Positions 44,001 through 53,709 of a DNA stretch of 64,000 nt are shown here, one piece after another. The stretch's first letter is position 1, and every line of letters starts with the position of its first letter. The notes under the pieces are model-generated. The model ran no database searches, was not told where the DNA came from, and saw nothing but the letters and a program-made list of their open reading frames with translations. The stretch lies in the NCBI GenBank assembly GCA_946480085.1, contig CAMLHZ010000001.1, forward strand, positions 1 through 64,000, given 5' to 3'. A program made the position numbers and the translations under genes. Source of the DNA: an uncultured Flavobacteriales bacterium (GTDB taxonomy: Bacteria; Bacteroidota; Bacteroidia; Flavobacteriales; Crocinitomicaceae).

Positions 44001-44651
44001 CTATTTTACCACCTTCTTTATGATCACATGATTCGCACGTTCGCCTTGTACTTGTTCTACTTGTTGGTAACCGAGATCATGCAGGTTAATACCTTCGAAC
44101 AAATGTTCTCCTGAACCTAAAAATACTGGTGAAACGGCTAAATGGAGTTCGTCTATTAAACCGGCTTTTAAGTATTGTCTAATGGTGGAAACGCCTCCAC
44201 CAATGCGTATGTTTTTTCCGTTAGCCGCAGCACGTGCTTTTTCCAGTACATGTTCTATTCCTCCGGTTTCAAAATGAAAAATGGTTCCGCCTTCCATGGG
44301 TAAGGACTCGCGCTGGTGATGTGTAAGCACATAAACAGGCACGTGATACGGCGGATTATCGCCCCACCAGCCTTTCCAATCACTGTTTCCCCATTCGCCA
44401 CGGATTGGACCAAACATGTTTCTTCCAAGTATCCATGCTCCAACATTTTCAAACGAGCGCACGCTAAAGTCGTTGTCAATTCCTTCTTCACCGCCACCTT
44501 GTCCGTGTGTTTCGTTGAAATTTTTGGTGACAAATACCCAGTTGTGCAGTTCCATTCCTCCTTTTCCGAGTGGTTGCTCTAAGCTTTGGTCCAAACCAGC
44601 TCCAAATCCATCAATTGAAATAGAAAAATTGGAAACAACTACTTTGTTCAT
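44001..44651 (-). CDS. Dihydrofolate reductase/RibD C-terminal domain-like protein
   Basis: A 216-residue soluble protein. The start VVVSNFSISIDGFGAGLDQS and the GRNMFGPIRGEWGNSDWKGWWGDN and HVLEKARAAANGKNIRIGGGVSTIRQYLKAGLIDELHLAVSPVFLG blocks match the RibD_C (DHFR-fold) family. It probably binds NAD(P)H, but the substrate is unknown; many family members are not in riboflavin synthesis. It is convergent with the U32 gene and lies downstream of polA. Confidence 0.87.
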   Translation of the reverse strand: MNKVVVSNFSISIDGFGAGLDQSLEQPLGKGGMELHNWVFVTKNFNETHGQGGGEEGIDNDFSVRSFENVGAWILGRNMFGPIRGEWGNSDWKGWWGDNPPYHVPVYVLTHHQRESLPMEGGTIFHFETGGIEHVLEKARAAANGKNIRIGGGVSTIRQYLKAGLIDELHLAVSPVFLGSGEHLFEGINLHDLGYQQVEQVQGERANHVIIKKVVK

Positions 44652-44668
44652 TCGTTTTGTGTTTTGGT

Positions 44669-44686
44669 CTTCTTAACACTAAGAAG
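44669..44686. repeat. Small inverted repeat in the polA/RibD_C-like gap
   Basis: Arms CTTCTTA/TAAGAAG with loop ACAC, followed on the plus strand by GGGTTTTT. It is too weak to call a polA terminator on the minus strand. Confidence 0.35.
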
Positions 44687-44716
44687 GGTTTTTATTTCAC
44701 CGCAGAGACGATTGGT

Positions 44717-47518
44717 TTAATGCGCGTCGAGCCAGTTATGCGCCAATTCCATTTCTACTTCCATTGGAACAGCCATATCCACAGCACCCTCCATGGCTTC
44801 TTTCACCAATTTCTTCATAATTTCCTGCTCATCGTTGTGAACATCAAACACCAATTCGTCATGTACCTGAAGAATCATTTTTGATTTCACATTGGCTTTT
44901 GTCATAGCTTTATCTACTGCAACCATCGCCAACTTCACCACATCTGCCGCTGAACCCTGAATTGGAGCATTAACAGCATTTCGTTCCGCAAAACCACGAA
45001 CAACAGCATTAGCAGAATTGATATCCGCCAAGTATCGGCGGCGCTTCATTATGGTTTCTACATATCCTTTCTCGCGCGCATTCGTTACTGCGTTATCCAT
45101 GTAGGATTTAATCGTTGAATACTGTGCAAAATAGGCATCGATGATTCCTTTGGCTTCCGTTCTGGAAATTCCAAGATTCTGAGATAAACCAAAAGCAGAC
45201 TGTCCGTAAATGATTCCGAAGTTTACCGCTTTTGCAGCACTACGCTGATCTTTCGTGACTTCTTCCAACGGAACATGGAATACCTTAGAAGCAGTTGCAC
45301 GGTGAATATCTTCTCTGTCCACAAAGGCTTGAATCATGTTAGGGTCATTTGCCAATGCGGCAATAATGCGTAATTCGATCTGAGAATAATCCGCTGACAT
45401 TAATTGGAAATCCTTTCCTCTTGCAATGAATGCCTTTCTAATTTCCTTTCCACGTTCTGAACGAATTGGGATGTTCTGCAAGTTCGGATTATTCGAACTC
45501 AAACGTCCGGTAGCAGTTACCGTTTGCATAAAGCTAGTGTGAACGCGTTCGTCAATATCGTCAATCATCGTTGGAAGCGGATCAACATAAGTTGATTTCA
45601 ACTTCTTCATTTGACGGTAATCAAGAATATATGAAATGATCTCGTGGTCGTTCTTATGCTGCTGAAGAATATCTTCGGATGTTGCATACTGACCCGTTTT
45701 CGTCTTTTTCGCTTTCGAAGAAATTTTCAAATGCTCAAAAAGAACGTCACCTAGTTGTTTCGGAGAATCAATGTTGAAATCCATTCCAGCCGCTTCCTTG
45801 ATCTTGCTATCCAATTCTGCAATCTCACCTTCCAATTGCTTAGAATAGTTTGTTAAATGTGGAACATCAAGCGCAACACCTTCAGCTTCCATTTTTGCCA
45901 ATACTTTCACCAATGGCATTTCCATATTCCAGAACAAATCCTTTAAGTGCTCCTTCTCAATTTGTGGAGCAAAAATTTGCTTCAGCTGGAAAGTGATATC
46001 TGCATCTTCACAAGCGTAATCGGAAATTTGTTCAGGCAGCAGATCGCCCATATTTCCCTGACCTTTTCCTTTCTTCCCAATCAACGTTTCAATGCTAACA
46101 GGTTGGTAGTTCAGATAATATCCTGCAAGAAAATCCATTCCCTGCTTTGCTTCAGGTTGAATCAGGTAATGCGCAATCATTGTATCGAAAAGCGGTCCGT
46201 CGAACACAACTCCATATCGTGTCAGCACTTGCAAATCATATTTGAGATTATGTGCAATCTTTTCAATGTTCTGTGCTTCAAAAAACGGTTTAAACTCGTT
46301 CACAATCGCCTGTGCCGAATCCCAATCTTTAGGAACAGCAACATAATATGCTTCCCGTTCTTTAAACGAAAACGACATTCCGACCAAGTCAGCGCGTAAA
46401 GCGTTGATACTTGTCGTTTCTGTATCAAAACAAACCGAAGTCTGTTTCATCAATTCCGACATCAACTTTTGACGTTCCTCTGGCAATGTTACCAAGTGAT
46501 AACTAGGATTTTCAGTTGCAATGGTTTTATGCCCGGCAGTTGGTGTTGCATGCTGAAATTCAACCAAACTTTGTGTTCCGAACAAATCCAGTTGACCATT
46601 TTCGTCAACAGCAGCAGTTACTACAATTTCCTGTCCGGTAACACGTTTCGCCAGATTTTTAAACTCCAGTTCTGTAAAAATCTCAATTACTTTTTCTGTA
46701 TCAGGTTCATCAATGCGTAACGCTCTTTCGTCAAACTCAATTGGACAATCAATAATAATGGTTGCCAACATTTTGGAAAGTCGACCCTGCTCTTCGAAGG
46801 CAATCACATTTTCTTTCATTTTGCCTTTCAGGTCGTCAGTATTCTTGAAAAGTTCTTCCATAGAACCGTAGTCGGCGATCAATTTCTTCGCTGTTTTTTC
46901 TCCAATTCCCGGAATTCCCGGAATATTATCAGCGGCATCGCCCCAAAGTCCAAGAATATCAATTACCTGTAATGGATCTTTCACTTCAAATTTCTCTAAC
47001 ACCTCAGGAATTCCCAATATAGATGCAGGATCGCCGCCTCTTCCCGGTTTGTACATAAAAATGTTCTCCGAAACCAGTTGAGCAAAATCCTTATCAGGAG
47101 TCATCATATACGTTACGAAACCTTCTTTCTCAGCCATTTTCGCCAAAGTTCCAATCAAATCATCTGCTTCATAACCCTCCAACATAACAACTGGAATGTG
47201 GAATGCAGCAATAATATCTTTGATTGGTTGAATCATAGAACGAATATCTTCTGGCATTTCCTCGCGATGTGCTTTGTAAGCTGCAAAATCCGCCGTTCTG
47301 TTCGTTGCACCACCGGGAGCATCAAAAACAACCGCAATATGTGTTGGCTTTTCTTTGTTAATGATATCAATCAACACGTTTGTAAAACCAAAAGCGGCGC
47401 TTGTATTTTGACCCTTTGAATTGACACGCGGGTTCTTTGCAAAGGCGAAATATGCACGGTAAATCAATGCGAATGCATCTAAAAGAAAGAGTTTTTTATC
47501 AGATTCCTTGCTTAACAT
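44717..47518 (-). CDS. polA: DNA polymerase I
   Basis: A 933-residue protein with all three domains. The 5'-3' exonuclease covers about 1-290 (LFLLDAFALIYRAYFAF, GYEADDLIGTLA, LWGDAADNIPGIPGIGEKTA). The 3'-5' exonuclease covers about 345-540 and keeps its metal motif SVCFDTETTS, so proofreading is probably intact. The polymerase covers about 560-933 (MSADYSQIELRIIAAL motif A, the FGIIYGQSAFGLSQ finger helix, QVHDELVFDV motif C). It fills gaps in repair and removes RNA primers. It is divergent from the acetylation operon. Confidence 0.97.
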   Translation of the reverse strand: MLSKESDKKLFLLDAFALIYRAYFAFAKNPRVNSKGQNTSAAFGFTNVLIDIINKEKPTHIAVVFDAPGGATNRTADFAAYKAHREEMPEDIRSMIQPIKDIIAAFHIPVVMLEGYEADDLIGTLAKMAEKEGFVTYMMTPDKDFAQLVSENIFMYKPGRGGDPASILGIPEVLEKFEVKDPLQVIDILGLWGDAADNIPGIPGIGEKTAKKLIADYGSMEELFKNTDDLKGKMKENVIAFEEQGRLSKMLATIIIDCPIEFDERALRIDEPDTEKVIEIFTELEFKNLAKRVTGQEIVVTAAVDENGQLDLFGTQSLVEFQHATPTAGHKTIATENPSYHLVTLPEERQKLMSELMKQTSVCFDTETTSINALRADLVGMSFSFKEREAYYVAVPKDWDSAQAIVNEFKPFFEAQNIEKIAHNLKYDLQVLTRYGVVFDGPLFDTMIAHYLIQPEAKQGMDFLAGYYLNYQPVSIETLIGKKGKGQGNMGDLLPEQISDYACEDADITFQLKQIFAPQIEKEHLKDLFWNMEMPLVKVLAKMEAEGVALDVPHLTNYSKQLEGEIAELDSKIKEAAGMDFNIDSPKQLGDVLFEHLKISSKAKKTKTGQYATSEDILQQHKNDHEIISYILDYRQMKKLKSTYVDPLPTMIDDIDERVHTSFMQTVTATGRLSSNNPNLQNIPIRSERGKEIRKAFIARGKDFQLMSADYSQIELRIIAALANDPNMIQAFVDREDIHRATASKVFHVPLEEVTKDQRSAAKAVNFGIIYGQSAFGLSQNLGISRTEAKGIIDAYFAQYSTIKSYMDNAVTNAREKGYVETIMKRRRYLADINSANAVVRGFAERNAVNAPIQGSAADVVKLAMVAVDKAMTKANVKSKMILQVHDELVFDVHNDEQEIMKKLVKEAMEGAVDMAVPMEVEMELAHNWLDAH

Positions 47519-47598
47519 AATGCTCTGTTTTTAAGAAGTACAAGGATACGAATTTTTGATTGAGGAATTCAGTTGTTTGAGATTTAGAAATGGAAAAG

Positions 47599-47630
47599 TC
47601 CTCCCCTATCTAACTCCAAACGGGGGAGGA
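47599..47630. repeat. Imperfect inverted repeat between polA and the MBOAT gene
   Basis: TCCTCCCC (47599-47606) pairs with GGGGAGGA (47623-47630) around a 16-nt loop. It resembles the palindrome near 23236. Confidence 0.5.
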
Positions 47631-47712
47631 TAAAAAACAATGCGAATTCTTCCAAAATCACCTCGAATAATAAATTGACCAACTTCCAAAACGTAGATTC
47701 GTTTATTCCTGT

Positions 47713-47720
47713 TATTTTTG
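47713..47720 (+). promoter_or_regulatory. -7 promoter box of the acetylation operon
   Basis: TATTTTTG lies 46 bases upstream of the MBOAT ATG at 47767; no convincing -33 element is visible. Confidence 0.45.
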
Positions 47721-47766
47721 CAAACCCATTTTTCAGATGGTATAGCACTGTATTTTATCGCATTAC

Positions 47767-49170
47767 ATGGTTTTTTCGAGTTTAACATTTCTGTACGCTT
47801 TCCTGCCGATATTTTTGTTGGCCTATTTTGCAACGAAAAACATCGTTTACAGAAACATTGTCATCATTCTATTCTCGTTAATCTTTTATGCCTGGGGAGA
47901 ACCTTTGTGGCTGTTCCTCATGCTGTTAACCGCGGTGTTCGATTATGGAGTTGGGATACTTATTGAACGGCTTAAACAGAAAAGTAAAGCCAAAGCCAAA
48001 GCCGCACTAATCTTTGGTATTCTTGTCAATCTTAGTCTCTTAATAGGGTTCAAATACGGCGGATTTATTTGGGATAATATCAATTGGTTGGTTCCATTAC
48101 CAAAAGGTACACGACCAATGAACAGCTTGCCTATCGGAATTTCCTTTTACTCTTTTCAGGTAATTGCTTATCTCGTTGATGTTTACAGAGGCGATACGCC
48201 AGCTCAACGAAAGCCAATCAATTTCCTGGTTTGCATCAGTATGTTCCCCCATTTGGTTGCTGGTCCAATTATTCGCTACAGTAAAATTCATGATGAACTG
48301 GATAACCGTAAAGTAAAATGGTCGGACATTTCCTACGGAATCAATCGCTTTTGTTTTGGCTTGTTTAAGAAAATATTCATTGCCAATATTGCAGGCGAAT
48401 TGGTTCAAAAATATTTGGATACAGGACTATATGACTTATCTAGTTATGAAGCTTGGTTTGGAATCACCATGTTCTCCATACAAATCTATTTTGACTTCAG
48501 TGGATATTCAGACATGGCCATTGGTTTGGCGCGAATGTTAGGTTTCCATTTCGATGAGAACTTTAAACATCCTTACGCTGCCATTTCCTGTGGAGATTTT
48601 TACCGCAGGTGGCACATATCGTTAGGTCGTTTCTTCCGCGATTACGTATACATTCCCTTAGGTGGAAATCGCAAATTTCAATTGAGAAACATCTTCATTG
48701 TTTGGTTGCTGACCGGAATTTGGCATGGCGCAAGCTGGAACTTCTTGATTTGGGGTGCCTATTTCGGCTTTTTCATGATTATTGAAAAACTGCTTGAAAA
48801 AGTCCTGGTGAAGACACCGAGAATTCTTCGTCACACTTACACATTGATTCTTATCGTTTTCAGTAGGGGAATTTTCTACTTTACCGATAGGGACGAACTA
48901 ATCGACTTTCTAGGCAAATTATTTGCTTCCAAGAAGCCTATTGGACCTGATTTCGTTACCGATGTAGTTGGTCATCTGTACTGGTTTGTATTAGTCGTTT
49001 TATTATGTATTCCATGGAATGAAATATTTACTGAAGAATCTAAGATTAACAAAGGAAGTGCTAAATTCTACAATGCTTTAAGTCCTGCATTCAATCTGAT
49101 TTTCATTCTGGTGTCTACCGCATTCTTGGTTGGATCAAGTTATAATCCATTTATTTATTTCCGATTCTAA
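47767..49170 (+). CDS. MBOAT-family membrane O-acyltransferase (AlgI-like)
   Basis: A 467-residue polytopic protein with about ten hydrophobic segments. AlgI/DltB landmarks are MVFSSLTFLYAFLPIFLLAYF at the start, FPHLVAGPIIRYS, QIYFDFSGYSDMAIGLARMLGF, NFKHPYAAISCGDFYRRWHISLGRFFRDYVYIPLGG and WLLTGIWHGASWNFLIWG, with the catalytic His of the WHG motif. It moves acetyl groups from cytoplasmic acetyl-CoA across the membrane for glycan O-acetylation. Its last base overlaps the start codon of the following DHHW gene, so the genes are translationally coupled. Confidence 0.93.
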   Translation: MVFSSLTFLYAFLPIFLLAYFATKNIVYRNIVIILFSLIFYAWGEPLWLFLMLLTAVFDYGVGILIERLKQKSKAKAKAALIFGILVNLSLLIGFKYGGFIWDNINWLVPLPKGTRPMNSLPIGISFYSFQVIAYLVDVYRGDTPAQRKPINFLVCISMFPHLVAGPIIRYSKIHDELDNRKVKWSDISYGINRFCFGLFKKIFIANIAGELVQKYLDTGLYDLSSYEAWFGITMFSIQIYFDFSGYSDMAIGLARMLGFHFDENFKHPYAAISCGDFYRRWHISLGRFFRDYVYIPLGGNRKFQLRNIFIVWLLTGIWHGASWNFLIWGAYFGFFMIIEKLLEKVLVKTPRILRHTYTLILIVFSRGIFYFTDRDELIDFLGKLFASKKPIGPDFVTDVVGHLYWFVLVVLLCIPWNEIFTEESKINKGSAKFYNALSPAFNLIFILVSTAFLVGSSYNPFIYFRF

Positions 49171-50570
49171 TGAAGTACGTCAACGTCATACTATTTCTTG
49201 CGGTCATTTTTTCGGGACTAGCAACTTACGTGGTTAGAATGAAGTTTCCACAAAAAATTTCATACGAAGAGAAAAGAAGGCTCGCACAGTATCCTAAATT
49301 TCATACGGATAGCATTGGTATTGGTCATAATGGCTCTTTCATAAATAACTATGTAGATTATACCAAAGCATTTGACAAATATTCAGGCGGTATCGATGAA
49401 TTTATGGATGACCAATTCGTTTTAAGAAATGAATTTGTTTCTATAGCTGATTTGGTTCGTCAATACAAGGGTATACATATAGAAAACAAGGAAGGAAAAA
49501 TATTCAAGCCTAAAAAACAACCGATTGTCAAAGCTCCTGAAGGAGATAAGAATAAGGTTGTGGCTCCCGAATTTTTGGACGAGTTCCAGGAACAATATTC
49601 CGGAGATCTATTGATTTTGGACGGTTCAGTCTACGCCTTGAATGGTGGTAGCAAAGTCATGTCGAAAAAGTATGCGGGTATGGTTAGCGAATACGCAGAT
49701 AAGTTGAAAGGTAAAGCACGCGTATTCTCTTGTGTTGCACCTCTTTCTTCAGCATTTATTCCGGTTGCCAAGTATAGAAAATACAACGGTTTACAACAAG
49801 CTACATTATATGCAATTCGTTCCAATCTTACTAACGGTGCAATTTTCAGCGATGTAATTGGTGAAATGAACAATCACGGAAACGAAAAAATGTATTTCGG
49901 AACCGACCACCATTGGAACGCATTGGGAGCTTACTACGGTTATGTTGCTTTCTGTAAAAGTGCCGGATTAACTCCGGTTCCGTTAGAGAAAATGGACAAA
50001 CGCACCAAATATGGTTTCCTTGGAAGTATGTATCAACATACACGTGATTTGAGTGTGAAGGAACATCCGGACACATTCACTTATTACATCCCAAAAGTTG
50101 CAGCAACAGGATTAATATACAATCCAAATAACTTCAACAATCCGAAGAAATGTAAACTGTTTTACCATACCAGTTCAGGTGGAAACATGTATTCTACCTT
50201 TATTGGAGGTGACAATCCGTTGACGAAATTTACTACCACAACCAAGAATGGCAGGAAATGTGTAATTGTCAAAAACTCTTACGGAAATGCATTTACGGTA
50301 TACATGGTTAGTCATTACGAAGAAATTTATGTGGTTGATTTACGTTATTCGAACCATAACCTGATTCAATTGATTGAAGACAACAAGATCAATGACCTTA
50401 TTTTTGCAATAGGAATGTACGGAGCAATGGGTAATGGAAGTATTTCATTAATGAAACGTTTGGCAACAAATAAAGGTGGTGGAAATCCAATTTCCAATGT
50501 TCCAACTGCTGATACTGTAAAAACGAATATTGTAAAACCTGAGGAGCCAGATAGCATAGTAACTCCATGA
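49170..50570 (+). CDS. AlgJ/DHHW-like SGNH acetyltransferase partner
   Basis: A 466-residue protein with an N-terminal membrane anchor or uncleaved signal (YVNVILFLAVIFSGLATYVV). The DHHW family motif is FGTDHHWNALGAYYGYVAFC (Asp-His pair), and a probable Ser block is VIVKNSYGNAFTVYM (Asn-Ser-Tyr-Gly-Asn, in place of GDSY). AlgJ, AlgX and WssH partners accept acetyl from the MBOAT protein on the periplasmic side and pass it to the polysaccharide. The C-terminus is Pro/Glu-rich. It begins one base into the MBOAT stop and overlaps the next gene by 4 bases. Confidence 0.85.
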   Translation: MKYVNVILFLAVIFSGLATYVVRMKFPQKISYEEKRRLAQYPKFHTDSIGIGHNGSFINNYVDYTKAFDKYSGGIDEFMDDQFVLRNEFVSIADLVRQYKGIHIENKEGKIFKPKKQPIVKAPEGDKNKVVAPEFLDEFQEQYSGDLLILDGSVYALNGGSKVMSKKYAGMVSEYADKLKGKARVFSCVAPLSSAFIPVAKYRKYNGLQQATLYAIRSNLTNGAIFSDVIGEMNNHGNEKMYFGTDHHWNALGAYYGYVAFCKSAGLTPVPLEKMDKRTKYGFLGSMYQHTRDLSVKEHPDTFTYYIPKVAATGLIYNPNNFNNPKKCKLFYHTSSGGNMYSTFIGGDNPLTKFTTTTKNGRKCVIVKNSYGNAFTVYMVSHYEEIYVVDLRYSNHNLIQLIEDNKINDLIFAIGMYGAMGNGSISLMKRLATNKGGGNPISNVPTADTVKTNIVKPEEPDSIVTP

Positions 50571-52009
50571 GACAATTAGCAGCAATCTTCTTTTTACTTT
50601 TTACTTTATCTGTCAAAGCACAGGTCACAACTGACAGTTTGTACAAACAATTGCACATTGACACAAGCTATGCGTATTTTCAATTCACTAATCCTGAAGT
50701 TGGGAATCGTTTTTTGACTCAATTTGAGAATGTTGACAGCAACGAGCTGGTAATCTTTCATTACGGAGGAAGCCATATTCAAGCCGGGAGACCCACAAAA
50801 GTCGCACGGAAAATGCTCCAGGAAAATTACGGTGACGGAGGTCTAGGAATGATATTCAATTACATCGCTGCAGATTCGTACAATTCGGCTTTATATACAA
50901 GCACCAAAACAGGAATTTGGAAATGGGCCAAAAGTTATATTGCTCCGGCAAAAGTTCCACTTGGTGTTTGTGGAATGAGTGTAGAAACTTCTGATTTAAA
51001 TGCCACTCTTGGTTTTGAAATGAAGGAACCATTGAATTCAGCATCTTACGATATCACCCTATTTACAGAAATTGATTCTTTGAGTTTTGGTTTCGATGTT
51101 TTGGTAAACGGACAGCTGTTTTCTTTTCCAAAAAGCGAATGTGTTAAATCAGAATTGAAACATGCCATTCGTTTTAATTATGTTGGTGGAATTTCAACCA
51201 TTCAGGTGAAACCAAACGGAACAGGAAACTATTTCCGATTTTACGGAATTGATATTGAAAAGAAAGATCAGGGAGGCGTTGTTTACCATTCATTAGGAGT
51301 TGGAGCGGCGGCAATGAGTTCTGTTCTTTCACTTACAAAGGCAGAGCAACAAGCTCAATATTTAAATCCGGATATCGTTATTCTTGATTTTGGTACAAAC
51401 GACATTATGTATCACAACGAGGTCAATCCTAAGATCATTGGTCAAACGGAACGCGCAATTGCCAAATTCAGAGCTATAAACCCAAATGTCATTGTTGTTC
51501 TAACCTCTACACAAGATTTATATTACAAAGGGCATTATATAACTGCAGGACCCATTTTCAGAGAAGTAATGGATTCCATTGCACAAGCTAACAACTGTAT
51601 GTTTTGGAATTGGTACGATTGTTCTGGAGGATTGAGAACAATTAAAACATGGGAACAACTGGGTTATGCTAAAAGCGACAATGTTCACTTAACTAACGAG
51701 GGTTACGCTGTAAAAGGAGAGTTCATTGCTATTTCCATTGAAAACACGTTGAACGCACTTAGAAAAGGCAGAACAACTATTGATATTCCGGGAAAAATAT
51801 ACGAAACCGCAGCACCAATTTCAGATACAATTGGAACAACTCCACCAGTTAAAAAACCACCAGTTAAAAGTAAACGTTATACCGTTCGTTCCGGAGACAC
51901 ACTTTCCGAAATTGCCAGAAAAAATCATACAACAGTTGCAAAACTGAAATCAGCCAATAAGTTGAAATCCGATGTTATCAAGATTGGACAAGTTTTGGTA
52001 ATACCCTAA
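50567..52009 (+). CDS. Periplasmic SGNH/GDSL hydrolase-like protein with C-terminal LysM domain
   Basis: A 480-residue exported protein (MRQLAAIFFLLFTLSVKAQ). The SGNH blocks are FHYGGSHIQAGRPTKVARKM (Ser in GGSH; the usual GDSH Asp is Gly here), VILDFGTNDIMYH (block III Asn) and SDNVHLTNEGYAV (Asp-His, block V). A Pro/Lys linker (about 420-432) leads to one LysM domain (KRYTVRSGDTLSEIARKNHTTVAKLKSANKL to VLVIP), which binds peptidoglycan or chitin-like glycan. Third in the operon, it may be a second acetyl carrier or a wall-anchored acyl transferase. Whether it transfers or removes acetyl is unknown. Confidence 0.87.
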   Translation: MRQLAAIFFLLFTLSVKAQVTTDSLYKQLHIDTSYAYFQFTNPEVGNRFLTQFENVDSNELVIFHYGGSHIQAGRPTKVARKMLQENYGDGGLGMIFNYIAADSYNSALYTSTKTGIWKWAKSYIAPAKVPLGVCGMSVETSDLNATLGFEMKEPLNSASYDITLFTEIDSLSFGFDVLVNGQLFSFPKSECVKSELKHAIRFNYVGGISTIQVKPNGTGNYFRFYGIDIEKKDQGGVVYHSLGVGAAAMSSVLSLTKAEQQAQYLNPDIVILDFGTNDIMYHNEVNPKIIGQTERAIAKFRAINPNVIVVLTSTQDLYYKGHYITAGPIFREVMDSIAQANNCMFWNWYDCSGGLRTIKTWEQLGYAKSDNVHLTNEGYAVKGEFIAISIENTLNALRKGRTTIDIPGKIYETAAPISDTIGTTPPVKKPPVKSKRYTVRSGDTLSEIARKNHTTVAKLKSANKLKSDVIKIGQVLVIP

Positions 52010-52012
52010 TCC

Positions 52013-52492
52013 TTATTTCGATCTTCGAAGCGTGTAATTCCAGGAAGATGTAATTGTTTCATCATCAAGACTTTTTTGAACCAATTTCTTGTCCGTAAAA
52101 ACGTATGAAGCCGTTCGAATAGAATCGCCCAAATGACCTTGTGAAAGGAAAATTTTCCGTTCCTTTTCTGTCTTTTTTATCTTCCATTCTCCAGTTGAGA
52201 CAATAGTTGCGTCACCATCCTCGGTTGCATTTCTATACACTTCTGTTAAACGGTAAATCCCCATTGAATCACCTTTAAGGACTAAACGCTGTTCTATTCC
52301 TGAGCAATCAGCACACGGAATTCTACCTGAATAAATACGTAAAACCTTATAATCTTTATCAGTAACAAACTTGCTTTCCTCCTTGCTAACGGGAGCTTTA
52401 CTACTTGGTTTTTCCTTTTTCTTGTGTTCAATACAAGAAGATAAAAGAATTATCGACGTTAGTCCAAGGCTTATCCAAACTTGCTTTTTCAT
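52013..52492 (-). CDS. NlpE-like lipoprotein (copper homeostasis/adhesion sensor fold)
   Basis: A 159-residue lipoprotein (MKKQVWISLGLTSIILLSSC, lipobox LSSC). The NlpE N-terminal domain is recognisable: YSGRIPCADCSGIEQRLVLKGD with the CxxC motif, then TGEWKIKKTEKERKIFLSQG. In enterics NlpE reports lipoprotein and copper stress to Cpx, but here only the fold can be claimed. The stop lies 3 bases from the convergent SGNH-LysM stop, leaving no room for a terminator between the two. Confidence 0.85.
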   Translation of the reverse strand: MKKQVWISLGLTSIILLSSCIEHKKKEKPSSKAPVSKEESKFVTDKDYKVLRIYSGRIPCADCSGIEQRLVLKGDSMGIYRLTEVYRNATEDGDATIVSTGEWKIKKTEKERKIFLSQGHLGDSIRTASYVFTDKKLVQKSLDDETITSSWNYTLRRSK

Positions 52493-52591
52493 CTTGTGTC
52501 TAATTTACAAAGAAGAGTGTGTTGTTTATCCGTCATAAGACAGATTTTTTAATTGAGTCAGTTCAAAACAATAAGTACGCCAAAAATAGAT

Positions 52592-52642
52592 AAAATCCTA
52601 TTGCATTTTCAACTACAGTCAAAGCCAATGCAATAGGATTTT
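52592..52642 (-). terminator. Terminator of the Fic gene
   Basis: A 16-bp perfect stem AAAATCCTATTGCATT/AATGCAATAGGATTTT (52592-52607, 52627-52642) starts at the Fic stop codon. On the minus strand it is followed by TTTTATCTATTTTTGG. Confidence 0.85.
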
Positions 52643-53709
52643 TATTTACTCAATTCAATATGTTCGTTCAACGATTCAATAAGTACTTCTGCTATGAACA
52701 AAAGAAAACTATGGCGTTCATCCTCTGGGGCTGATTCAAGAGCTGCGTAATACTTCATTCTATTGGAAATATCTCCTTTGATATTGGCAATGGGATAACC
52801 ATTTTGCAAGAGAATAAGATTCATAACCAGCCTCGTAGTTCTTCCGTTTCCATCCACAAAAGGATGAATTCTTACGATTCTTTCGTGCATTTCTGCTGCC
52901 AGTATCACCGGATGCAACAACTTCCTATGTTCTTCATAATATTCGAAAACTTCTTCCATCAGGCGTTGAAGCAAGTATGGTTCAGGAGGAAGATGTGTGC
53001 TTCCTGAAATACGCACACCAATCGAACGATAAACGCCTGCGTTTTCTCTGTCAATTCCTTTAAGGATCAGGTAATGAATTTGCTTTAAGGTGCGTTCTGT
53101 GAAGGCAATTTTTTCCTTTACCATTTCTGATAAAAATGCAATTGCTTCAGCGTGATTCACAGCTTCAAGGTGCTCTCGCATGGATTTACCACCAACAGTT
53201 ATTCCATCATTAATGATCAAGTGTGTTTCCTGGAGTGTTAAGGTATTTCCTTCTATTCTATTGCTTTCATAAGTATAATTCAAATTGAAATACTCTTCCA
53301 TTTTACGCAATTGAGTTGCATTCAATGGTTTCAATTTTGCCCATTTACGCTGCAACTCGTTAAGCTGATTCAAAAGCAATTCTAAATCTTGTGGAATTGA
53401 ACCAACTGCCTGCTGCTTTTTAGAACGGTTGTACTCTACCCGTTGTTCTGCCAAATGAAGAGCTTCCTTGGGAAAATCTTCATCTTCCAAAAGGGCATAA
53501 ATCCGTTCAGATAACCAAGCCGTTTTTACTTCCTGATTATTCAATTCCAGCGTTTTTATAAGCTCATCGAGATGTTTCTTTGATGGAACACGTTCGCCTT
53601 TCTCGTATTTGTTCAACAAACCAACGTCTATCAGCGTATGCTGAGACAACATACGAAAAGTAAACCCTTTCGCTACTCTTGCTTCGGAAAGAAGAACTGA
53701 TAAACTCAT
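52642..53709 (-). CDS. Fic-domain AMP-transferase with N-terminal HTH and inhibitory helix
   Basis: A 355-residue protein. Residues 1-60 form an XRE-type helix-turn-helix (LSEARVAKGFTFRMLSQHTLIDVGLLNKYEKG), so it can bind DNA itself. The Fic domain follows. The inhibitory motif (S/T)xxxE(G/N) is present N-terminally as S149NRIEG154, which makes this a class II, self-inhibited Fic. The active loop HPFVDGNGRTTR begins at His282 and is complete, so AMPylation is expected. Targets are unknown. It stands alone: no separate antitoxin gene is adjacent, consistent with built-in inhibition. A dyad directly upstream suggests autoregulation. Confidence 0.88.
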   Translation of the reverse strand: MSLSVLLSEARVAKGFTFRMLSQHTLIDVGLLNKYEKGERVPSKKHLDELIKTLELNNQEVKTAWLSERIYALLEDEDFPKEALHLAEQRVEYNRSKKQQAVGSIPQDLELLLNQLNELQRKWAKLKPLNATQLRKMEEYFNLNYTYESNRIEGNTLTLQETHLIINDGITVGGKSMREHLEAVNHAEAIAFLSEMVKEKIAFTERTLKQIHYLILKGIDRENAGVYRSIGVRISGSTHLPPEPYLLQRLMEEVFEYYEEHRKLLHPVILAAEMHERIVRIHPFVDGNGRTTRLVMNLILLQNGYPIANIKGDISNRMKYYAALESAPEDERHSFLLFIAEVLIESLNEHIELSK

